Assembly (NCBI RefSeq): GCF_914767665.1
Contig: NC_059505.1
Span: 35,957,506 to 36,021,505, forward strand
DNA: 64,000 bases
Source of the DNA: Harmonia axyridis
Taxonomy: Eukaryota; Arthropoda; Insecta; Coleoptera; Coccinellidae
Direction: 5' to 3'
The position numbers and the translations under genes were made by a program. This document shows, piece by piece, positions 27,501-39,500 of the stretch. A model generated the notes under the pieces. The model was not told where the DNA came from. It searched no databases and worked only from the letters and a program-made list of their open reading frames with translations. Position 1 is the first letter of the stretch, and every line of letters begins with the position of its first letter.

Positions 27501-30500
27501 GAATAGGAGCCCATTCTGCAACTTGATTTAGAATATACTATTTTAACTCTTCGAAACGATTACAGTAATTTTACAAATCTTGCCAATCTAAAATATCTAA
27601 TTCTCACGCGGTTTGATCAGTGTATTTACTACACTGATCAAGTGAATTTTATTTACAGAGTAGGGATTCATCAAGTCAAATAGCTTGACATTTTAACTAA
27701 CTACTTGACTTAAAAATCAAACTCGAAAAATTACATACTTGAGTTTGACTTGACTTGATTTTTGATATTTATTGCTTGACTTGATATCAAGCTACTTTAT
27801 ATTACTTGAGCTTGATATGCACGCGTCGCAGGGCATATATTTCTGCAATCTCGTGCGCGCTTAGACCAAATAAGAGTATTCCTCAAGCGCCGAGAGACTG
27901 AATCATTCGCTAGTGTGACTTCATTAGTAGTTTACTCACATCTCTATGAAATCTATTGGAAGATTTTGGTAGTTACAGAAATATCTTTCCAAACTTGGCC
28001 ACAATGGCCAAGGATTTTTATCAACGCCAGCATCTTCAGCTCCTGTTGAAAGACAATTTTCCAGAGCTGCTCCTACAGTAACAAAAACACGCAATAGTTT
28101 AGACGACAAATCTATAAGATGCCTCATGTGTCTTAGATCCTGGATGAAAAATGATGAAATCAAACGAAGCCTAGAGGTTACTCAATATTGAGAAACATTA
28201 TTTTTTATTTTGTTATAATTTATAGTGATTTAATTTAAGTTTCTATTTCGAATAAAGTTGATATTTTCGGTTCTTTCATACAAAAAGTTCAATAAATGAA
28301 ATTGTTTTTTGCAAGATTCCTTTTCATTTAATCATTTTTTATTGATGTGACACTACACAATAAAACTGCTTAAAATCAAGTAGCTTGATATGATTCAAGT
28401 ACTTGATAAATAAATACTTGATTTGACTCTAGATTGAAAAACTACTACTTGACTTGTGCTTGACTAGATATCAAGTCAAGCTGATTCCAAGTAGCTTGAA
28501 AAGCAAGCCAAGCCGTGAATCCCTAGTACAGGGTGGGCAAATTTCGATGTTTTAGCAATACAACTTTTAAATCAGATGATTTAGACAAAACCTGATACCC
28601 CATTCTCGTTCTTTTCTTCTGAGAAACTAATAACAGTGTTATTCATTTTTGGCCACCTTCTTTTATTTTCGAGTTATAAGCGAAAATTGGAAAAATAGCA
28701 ATATCGAAAAAAATTTAAATCTCCGCTAATACAGATGATAGAAGTATGCTCGTCTTTTCAGCAGGATTTCTAATTACGAAGCTATGACCCAAAGTTTACG
28801 TTCTTTAAAATAGGGAGACTAGATTTCAGTGGCATTTTTTGAAAGCTAAATTTTTACTGATTACTCAAAAAATTCATGATCTGAGCCAACAGATCCATAA
28901 AACCAAAGAGCTCAAATTAATTATCTAATTCGTTTTGTCCTACAACCTTCTTTTAATTAATTAGGTGTAAGATAGGTGAATTTGTGCAGAATACACAGTC
29001 CTTTTTCAAGTTTTTCTAAGAAGTAAAGCTTGGTACCCAACAGTGGCTCAAAGAATAAAAAAATACATTGAGTAAAACCTTAATATAACACCGATGAAAT
29101 ATACAGGGTGGCCATTTGAAAACGAAACAGACGAGATTACAGACGAAATAAAGTTTTTCAATAGAAATGCTTGGACCGGTCGATTTCTGTTTCGAGGGGG
29201 ACAACTTAAGATGTAGGTTACGGACGCATAGCGCTTCAACCCTTGCTGCTACAACCCCCACCCCCAATTTTTGAATAGGGAAGATGGGGTGAGTGATACC
29301 TCAATTTAAAGGTATTTTTATACTGATTTCAGCACAGTAATTGTTTTTTCATTTTATGCATTAGTTCTCGAAATATTCATGCGTTAGTTAGTTAGGAAGG
29401 AAGCCACAGTCATGGTTGTTTTGAAGCTCAAAATGTCGATTTTTCACAAAACACTACAAGTGCCATGAAAACACCACTTCATTTTCAAATACTTAGTTAA
29501 GAATATTTCGAGAACTAATGCATACAATGAAAAAACAATTACTGTGCTGAAATCAGTATAAAAATACCTTTCAAATGAGGTATCACCCACCCCATCTTCC
29601 CTATTCAAAATTTGGGGGTGAGGGTTGTAGTAGCAAGGGTTGAAGCGCTATGCGTCCGTAACCTACATCTTAAGTTGTCCCCCTCGAAACAGAAATCGAC
29701 CTGTCCGAGCATTTCTATCGAAAAACTTTATTTCGTCTGTAATCTCGTCTGTTTCGTTTTCAAATGGCCACCCTGTATAATTTCTTGTGTCAATTTGCAG
29801 AGACCCGTGAAAATTCTCAGTTCCCCAGTTCTTAAACGTAAAAATTACGACTCTGCTAACAATGCACTCCATTCAAAAAACTTCCCAACTGAATCAAGAA
29901 AAGAATATCACGTTGATTAATTGCCTTATTTTGTTTCAGCTCCATCCTTGAACAAATGCCATTTTCCGTCATGGATGACGAATTACAACCACTGGCACAG
30001 TCTGGATTACTCGATGACGTACAGCTTTCACCACAGGGATGCCACCCTGAGAATAGGAAATTCCACTTCTGGAACAGAGATGAAAGTGCTTTGCACGCAC
30101 GTGAAATACGCCTCCAGAAATGAGAGTGCTGTTGTACTTTTGACTCACTTCACTATGGGATGGTAAGAAATGATTTCAGGTGAAGGGTTATCCTATAAGA
30201 AGTTTCATTTTGATAAGAAAAACAATTATTTTTCAAGAGAAATCAATGGATGTTTATTTCAATGTTAAGAGGAAGATATGCCATTAATGATGGAAATGAA
30301 TATCAGCCAAAAGGTCTCTACCATATCCTTTTTATGAAATTTTCCATGACCAGTTTGCACATTTGTGGCTGTATGTCCTTAATTATTTCACTAATTCCAT
30401 CTTCAAGGTCTTGAATCGAAGCATTGGCATGGACCTTATCTTTCACGTGGCCCCAAAAAATAAAGTCTAAAGGTGTTAAAACACAAGATCTTGGTGGCCA

Positions 30501-33500
30501 ATTGTGATCACCTCTTCAATAAGTAACACGATCAGGAAACTTTTCTTGTAAAATTGCGATTGTTCCGTTGCTTGCGTGGTACTTAGCTCTGTTTTGTTGA
30601 AAATAAACGTCATTCACATCAATATCTTCGAATTCCGGACATAAAAAAATCATTAACCATAGCTCGGTAGGGCAATACATTCACCCTAATAGTTGCACTA
30701 GCCTCATTTTCGAATAAGTAAGGTCCAAAAACCCCACCAAAGAGTGACACATTGAAGATGAAGAGGCTTTTCAACAATCATTCTTGGATTTTCTGTGCCC
30801 CAAATGCGACAATTCTGCTTATTTACGTAGCATCCGATATTAAAATGAGCCTTATCACTGAAGATGATTTTTTTTTATGAAAATCAGGATCATTTCGATG
30901 TAAAGGGTGTTTTTTTTTAGAGCTATAGAACTTTAAATTGCAATAAAACAACGATGTATTTTGTGATTGACATGAATTTTATTCATCCGCAAGATAACCT
31001 TGTGGCATTATATTTTAAATATAATTTCTGGCATATGACCGCCACGGCTGGCTCGAATGATGGTCAAGGGTTTGCGGCTTATCCGCATAGACCAATGACT
31101 TTACATAGCCCCACAGAAAGTAGTCTAGCGGTGTTAAATCACAAGATCTTGGAGGCCAATTCACAGGTCCAAAACGTGAAATTAGGCGGTCACCAAACGT
31201 GTCTTTCAATAAATCGATTGTGGCACGAGCTGTGTGACATGTTGCGCCGTCTTGTTGGAACCACAGCTCCTGGACATCATGGTTGTTCAATTCAGGAATG
31301 AAAAAGTTAGTAATCATGGCTCTATACCGATCACCATTGACTGTAACGTTCTGGCCATCATCGTTTTCGAAGAATGACCAGATTCCAATGAATTCCACCA
31401 TTGATTCCACCATCCCATAAAGCGCACCAAACAGTCAGTTTTTCTGGATGTAACGGTGTTTCGACATACACTTGAGGATTAGCTTCACTCCAAATGCGGC
31501 AGTTTTGTTTGTTGACGTAGCCATTCAACCAGAAGTGCGCTTCATCGCTAAACAAAATAAATGGACGTAGTGCGCGATCCGTATTCCGCACAGAACCATT
31601 ATTTTCGAAATAAAATTGCACTATTTGCAAGCGTTATTCAAGCGTGAGTCTATTCATGATGAATTGCCGAACCAAACTGAGAAAATATCACTTGACAGCT
31701 GTTAAATCGGTAGCCATCTTGAACAGTAATGCCAACTTAAAGTTATATACCAGTTCTTGTGTTAACTGAATTTTAAAAGCCTCAATACGTAAGTGTAATG
31801 TCGTTTGTGGAACGAGATTTTCTTAGCTAGATATTCACTAATGGTATAATAACTTTTCCTGAACAATTCAAAATTTACCAAAATCTTGAACTTTATTACT
31901 GTTTAATATAAATAGATAAATTGTTGGACGAAATATTAGCCTGGTATATAGGAGAAAATTCAAAGTTTGAAGTTACATGAGCAGGAATACACAAAGTAAT
32001 AATATTTCTGGTAGGATAGTGATGGAAACCTAATACTTTGAACATAAATTGTTCATGTTCCTTTAAATAAATTAATAATCCATATTTGTGCAACCTACGA
32101 ATAGTAAAAAGTTTATATCCCTTGAAATGAAGGTCAAATCATTTACAAGAATTCAATTTGAAAATCAAACGTAAAATTATTTCATGAGCAACAAACACTC
32201 TACCCGAATCAATTCAATTTCCCCATAATATCACATTATAATTAGCAATTAACCAAACTGTAATGAACACTTCCAATGAGCTCTATCGATAACGAGTTTT
32301 CAATTCTGCTCATAATAAAAATAATAAGAACCGCCTGACTTTTAACATACTGATTAGATATTCACGGTTTGACTTGATATTCAAGCTACTTGACTTGAAA
32401 CCAAGTCATCATTTTTCTAATGATAAGCACAATATACAATAAATCTACAAAAAAAATAGAAAGCCTAGTATTTGGATTTTTCCAGTACTCGATAAATAAA
32501 CCCTTGACTGGACATTTAAACTCTACTTCTTGACTTGAACTTGACTTGACTTGAAACCAAGTCAAGTTCGAGTAAAGTAATAGTTTTTTCAAGTACTTAA
32601 TAAATAAACCCTTGACTTGACATTTAAAAACTACTACTTGACATGAACTTGGCTTGACTTGAAACCAAGTCAAGTTCGAGTTAAGTACTAGTTTTTAAAT
32701 GTCAAATCAAGGGTTTATTTATCAAGTACTTGAAAAATCAAGTAAATTCTATCAAGCTACTTGATTTTTAGCAGTTTTATTGTATAATGTGCACATCATT
32801 AAAAAAATGATGCTGGGAAGGAACCTTGCGGAAAATACTTTTATTTATTAAACTCATTGTGTACAAGAACCAAAAATATTAACTATTATCGGAAACACAA
32901 ATGAAATCACCATGAAACATAACAAAATAAAATATTAAAAAAATATAGTTTCTTGAAACTATATATGAAGAACCTCAAAACACTATTTGAGTACATCATT
33001 TTCTATCCAGATTATAGACACGTGAGGCATTTTATGCATTTTCCGCCTAATCTATTGCGGGTTATTGTAAGAGTCAGAGCAGTTTTTCAACAGGAGCTGA
33101 AGATGCTGGCGTTGATAAAAAATCTATGGCCATTTTAGCCAAGTTTGGAAAAACGTTTTCATGCCTCTTTCACCATTTTAAATTATATTCAGAACAGTCA
33201 GCACGTGGTTCAGTCAGGAATTTGTCTGACTGAAATAGTCATTTGCTCGATTCACTGCAGATTTTTTGAATAAACTCTAGAGATCGATGTCAAAATCTCC
33301 TATTCATCGTTTGAAGATGATTATTTTGTCAAAGCGCGCATGAGCTTGCAGATATAACGGGTGTTTTTTTTTCGAGGTATATAACTTTAAGTTGGCGTTA
33401 CTGTTCAAAATGGCGACCGATTTAACAGCTGTCAAGTGATTGATTCTCAGTTTGGTTTGGCAATTCATCATGAATATACTCACGCCTGAACAACGCTTGC

Positions 33501-36500
33501 AAATAGTGCAATTTTATTTCGAAAATAATGGTTCTGTGCGAAATACGTATCGCGCACTACGTCCATTTTATTTTGTTTAGCGATGAAGCGCACTTCTGGT
33601 TGAATGGCTACGTCAACAAACAAAACTGCCGCATTTGGAGTGAAGCTAATCCTCAAGTGTATGTCGAAACACCGTTACACCCAGAAAAACTGACTGTTTG
33701 GTGCGCTTTATGGGCTGGTGGAATCATTGGTCCGTACTTCTTCAAAAACGATGATGGCCAGAACGTTACAGTCAATGGTGATCGGTATAGAGCCATGATT
33801 AAGTACTAACTTTTTCATTCCTGAATTGAACAACCATGATCTCCAGGAGCTGTGGTTCCAACAAGACGGCGCAACATGTCACACAGCTCGTGCCACAATC
33901 GATTTATTGAAAGACACGTTTGGTGACCGCCTAATTTCTTGTTTTGGACCTGTGAATTGGCCTCCAAGATCTTCTGTAGTAACACCGCTAGACTACTTTC
34001 TGTGGAGCTATGTAAAGTAATTGGTCTATGCGGATAAGCCACAAATCCTTGACCATTTGGAGGACAACATTCGCCGTGTTATTGCCGATATACGTCAACA
34101 AATCCTGGAAAAAGTCATCGAAAATTGGACGTCCAGATTGGACTACATCCGAGCCAGCCGTGGCGGTCATATGCCAGAAATCATATTTAAAATGTAATGC
34201 CACAAGATTATCTTGCGGATAAAAAAAATTCATGTTAATCGAATAATCCATCGTTGTTTTATTGCAATTTGGAGTTCTATAGCTCTAAAAAAACACCCTT
34301 TATATGCCATACGATTCGTGCATATCAGCCCCAAGTAATATCAATTGGCTTGATATTAAGTCAAGCCATTAATATCTCAAACCAAGTCAAGCCAAGTTCA
34401 AGTATGTGATTTTTCACGAGCTTCATTTTCAAGTCAAGTAGTTGGTTAAAATATCAAGCTGTGAGACTTAATCAATCCCTAATACTGAGTGATCCTCAGA
34501 TGCATCTTCAATGCGTTGTTGAAGTGTGTACTACTAATGGCATAGTTTTACTTGTCAAATGTCACCTTCGAAAGTGACAGCTTCCCACAACGCATGCCAT
34601 TTTAAATGAAACCTCTCATTGGAAACCCCTTTATAGACAGTTCCTCATACTTTCAATCAAACTCCAATCCTCTGATTGAAACCTCCAGTTCCAACCCGTC
34701 AATAACGTCATATTGGAACAGAGCACACGTCAACAATTCTCTTTTAACGACCCTAACATTGTTTCAGCCAAAGCGGCTACATGTGCATGTCTTTCAACCG
34801 CAGAGATGCTCACGTGATGGAAGTGCAAATTGGAAGTCAAACCAAGCGGCTGGAAGATGCTTGCAGTGCTACCAACTTCAACATATCCAGTCAATCATAC
34901 GTTACCCTCGTCAGTAAGTATTACTTCTGCGTCATTACAGTACGCCTGTGTGTACTTCGGAACGTTTGAATCGTTAAGCCTCCCCCTATTAACTTATTCA
35001 ATTGATTCAATTTGAATTCAGACTATTGTGCCGGTAATTTGCCTATCGGGAGAGTTGAGCTGCTCTGTCGCGCTGTTTGTTTTTTGCGCCGCTGTTCGCT
35101 GTTCGCCTTTTCGCTAATCGATTCGAAGGTTCTTGGGTGGAATAATTTGCTGGAAGCAATCTCTGTATTAACTTCTCGCAATGACGGGTCTGTGTTGTTG
35201 AAAGAGCCACTCTCTGGGTTGAATGGGGGACGTATTTTGTTGTTTGTGTCGTTTTTCTTTTTTTGGTTTGTTTCTTTCTCGTTGTTCCGTGGTGAAAGGA
35301 GGTGTATTGGAATATTGTCTTGTTGTGAGTTGCATTTGGGGGATTAGTCTCGGATGAAAGTATTTTTTTTCGATGTACTTAGCTATATTGAAAGTGTCGC
35401 TACTAGACACAAAGTTGATATTTTTTAGGAGATTAGGTGCACACTGTGCGCCATGGATAGTTCTCGTGATGGTGGAATCGAGCTCTCAATGAGATGTGGA
35501 GTTAGACTCGTTCGAAGGAGTTGATAGTGTAGTTTTCAGTTCTCATCATGCAGTGGTCGGAAGAGCATCGTGCTTTTGTTGTCTTTTATTAAAGAGAGAT
35601 TTGTGCACCCGTTATGGTTTGCTGTCATCTGCGAGTGTTCCAGATCGCACAAAATTTTGTGTTTGGTGTACTACTTAACTGAAAACAACAAGTTCTGCAA
35701 TGAGTTAGAAGATGAAGAATTGATTTTACCTCTAGTAGTCTTTATCTTGTTCTGCACAGAGACATCCTTCTGATTTTAATATTTCAGTCATTCAGCATAC
35801 GGACCTCAAGGTCATCCATACAAGAAGACCATGATTGTCTAGAAATTATCAACAATTGACTTGAGGAACCTTTGAAAATTCTTGATGAATATCAAGGAAA
35901 ACTTACCCAATACTTCCATGACCACCAAAGCTACGGAATTGAGATTTTGATTGTTGTTATGATAACAGGCCAATTGAAAAGTCCTCGGTCTACCATAGTA
36001 AAACACATTTTTTCGGTAAAATTCGATTTTATTAATCAACATAGTTGCCTTCGAGGGCGATTCAGCGATTATAGCGATCTTCCAAATTTTCGATACCATT
36101 TTTGCAGTACGATTTGTCTTTCGCTTCAAAATAGGCCTCAGTTTCGGCGATTACTACTTCATCGGCGCTGAATTTATTTCCAGCGAGCATTTTTTTGAGG
36201 TCTGAGAACAGGAAAAATTCGCTGGGGGCCAGATCTGGCGAATACGGTGGATGCAGAAGCAATTCGAAGCCCAATTCATGCAATTTTGCCATTGTTTTCA
36301 TTGATTTATGACACGGCGCTTTGTCTTGATGAAACAGCACCTTTTTTTCCTCAAATGGGACCGTTTTTTAACGATATCATCCTTTAAACGATCCAATATA
36401 ATATGATCATTTGAAGATATATGCAAAATTTCAAGCTGATCAACTCTTCAGAACCATTATAAAATTCAAAAAGGATATTGGAAAAATATTGTTGCGTGAA

Positions 36501-39500
36501 TACAAATACGATCGGGGTTAGATTTTGCATTGATCTATAGAATAACCACGCGCTTCCAAACATAAATTATCAAATTCAACACACAAATTACACATTACAG
36601 GAATTACTGTTGTACACGCAGTTGTAATTTTTTCTTCTATTCTGAATATCTCAGTTGGGGTGCTACTTCATTTAGTTCATTTCCATGCATTTTTTTCTAT
36701 TATTTCTTCATGGTGGCCTTCATCTAACTGCAGATAAGGTGTGATTTAGTGGATTTAGTGTTCGAATGGCTGATAATTTCAACACGCTGCTCCGACAACT
36801 TTTTTTTTTGCTAGACTTGAAATAGTTGTAGATCGTATAGAGTATTTAGTTCCCTTTACGTTTTCTTGATTCAGACCAGTTTTGGCTGTTAGTTGGGCTG
36901 TCCAAGAGCTCATTTTATAACATCCTATGGGAATACTCTTATTGAAGTGTAGTGAAATGAAATTCATTATTTTTGCATGAAAAACAAGGTTTTGAATACC
37001 ATAGTCAGAATGGTCCTATTTAGGTCATATATGCGCCGTTTTGGTCTATGACTTGCTGCCATTTTGAAGGTAATATCATTATGCTCCTCTCATCGTCTCC
37101 CCTTGTCCCTATTGGCAAAAAATTGAGACAGGTGATTTTCACAAGCCTCAGTTGAAGCGAATTTTTCACCAGTCAAATTGTTCGCTATGGTCAAGAACAG
37201 ATGGTAATCACTTGGTGCCAGATCCGGAATATATGGAGGACGCATTAAAACCTCCCAATCAAGATTCCGGAGCTTCTGACAAGTCACTATCGATGTGTGT
37301 GGCCTGGCGTTGTCCTGATGGAACACATTTCCTCTCTTATTGGCCAAAGCTGGCCCCTTCTGTGCAATTGTTTCCTTCAGACGGTCCAATTGTTGACAGT
37401 ACAGTTCCGAATTAAAAGTTGTGTCTTAGGGAAGCAGCTCATAGTAAAAAATTCCCTGCCAATCCCACCAAATACAGTCGAACCTCTATAACTCAAACTT
37501 GAAGGGAAAGCGAAAAAAGTTCGAGTTATGGAGAGTTCAACTTAGAGAAATATCCAACACATACTTTCCAAAAAAAATTTATTACCTCATAATAATAATA
37601 TAACAAACTAAAATTCATTTCTGATAACTTGAATCATCCAAACTAGAATATGATCTTAAAACAATAACGAATTAAAAAAAATCAGTTATTAAAGTTTGCC
37701 TAAATGTTTTATTGTTTAGACGATAGGCTTCAAATTTCTTGCTTATTTCGAATATGAGAGTTAAATCGTCATCAGTTGCAGCCTCATTCATTGAAAACGC
37801 AAGCCGAATGGTTTCAATTGCTTTAGCAACTTCAGCGTCAGAAGGCTTTTGTCTTGCAGCTCCTACACTGTCATCTTCATCGTCATCTTCAGGTATGGTC
37901 TCTGAAAAATTTTCCAAGTCTTCTTGTTTATTGTTCACATATTCCAAGATCTCATCCTCTGAAGGATTTTCACTTGTTATAAGATCCACGTCCACATTTA
38001 TATATTCCTCCAAAGAAACCTTATCATCAGCATTCAATACCTCCAAACATTTAAAAACAGACTCTTGGAGATCTAAAGCTACCTTTTGTTCACTGGTCAT
38101 AATTTTTTTCAATTCTGATAGCGGCAGTTCGTCTTCATAGTCATAGAAGTTATGTGTCCCAAAACCAGCCTTTCTGAAGCAGTTTTGAATAGTCTCCTGG
38201 GTTAAATCTACTCTCCACACTGCCGCCGACGTATGAATGCAATCCAAGAGATCAATTTTGGGGATAGTGCCATTGGACTCAAATCCATCTAGTACTGTTT
38301 GTAAGATCCTGCGTTTATAATGAAATTTGAAACTTTTTATAATTCCCTGATCAAGAGGCTGTAATTTTGATGTCGTATTGGGTGGAAAAAAAATCAACTT
38401 TATTGCCTTCAATCGATGATCGATATTTGGATGAGCAGGGCAGTTGTCAATCAGTAATAGAACTCTACGATTTTGAAGTTGGAAATGTTTGTCTAGATTC
38501 AACAACCACTTTTCAAATATCTCACTCGTCATCCAGGCCTTTTTGTTACTGTAATAAGTAAGGGGTAAACATTTCACTCCTGCGAAACATCGTGGCTTTG
38601 CGCTTTTCCCTATTATTACAGGTTTCAATTTCTCACTGCCACTCATATTTGCTGCTAATAAAAGAGTCACCCTTTCCTTGGATAATTTGCCTCCGTAACA
38701 TTTTTCATTTTTGAAAGTTAAGGTTTTATCTGGTAAGCATTTGAAGAACAACCCAGTCTCATCTGCGTTGAAAATATCGTCAGCTTCGTAAGGAGCTAAA
38801 ATTGTAGGAAGAACATCTCGAATCCAGTTATCACACTCTTCTTGATTAACAGCAGCACTTTCCCCACACGCTTTTTTTTGCAATACACCATGTCTAAAAC
38901 GGGAAAAATAAACATGTACTCATGTATCGAACAGAAACAATAAGAATCATTACCTTTTTTTGAATTTTTCAAGCCATCCCGAGCTAGCCTTGAAATTTTC
39001 ATCTCCCAATTTTCTGGAAAAATCTAATGCCTTCTGTTGCAAAATGGGCCCTGAGATTGGCAAATTTGCTTTTCTTGAAGCTTCGAACCACTTGATCAAT
39101 GCAGTGTTCACTTTCTTCTTAGGCTTATTTCGCTTCACTACACAAGGGTTATTCACTTCTGCACCAAACTTAGCTATTGTATCTTTGTTTTTTATTATAG
39201 TGCATAATGTACTTTTCGGAATATCATATTCTTGGCAAATGATTTTTCTGTTGACACGATTTTCCACTTTTTTTAAAATTTCTAACTTCTTTCCGATCGT
39301 TAAAGACTTCAGTTTACGCGGCTTCGACATCTCACCAACTCCAAACATATTTCATTCCAGAATCAGATTGGTGTTATTGTTATGATGTTTCATTCGCGGT
39401 ATTTCACACTTGGTTGGGGGAATACCCTAAAATGTCGGTAACGCGAGCATCTCAGCCAGCTACGCTGACACCTTGTGGCAAGAAGCCAAAACTCCGATTT

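Noticed and set aside
29612..29920. Open frame of about 100 codons, with a near-copy on the other strand at 29016-29267
   Set aside because: Both are the same foldback arm read on opposite strands; no domain, explained by the inverted repeat.
35012..35347. 111-codon + strand frame after exon B', preceded by GAATTCAG
   Set aside because: Low-complexity Phe/Ser tail, frame does not continue the gene, and exon B' already joins exon C' in phase.
37739..38140. 133-codon open frame on the + strand
   Set aside because: Antisense to the Tigger transposase; Ser-rich composition is the mirror of its acidic linker.
38960..39385. 141-codon open frame on the + strand
   Set aside because: Antisense to the Tigger DNA-binding exon.
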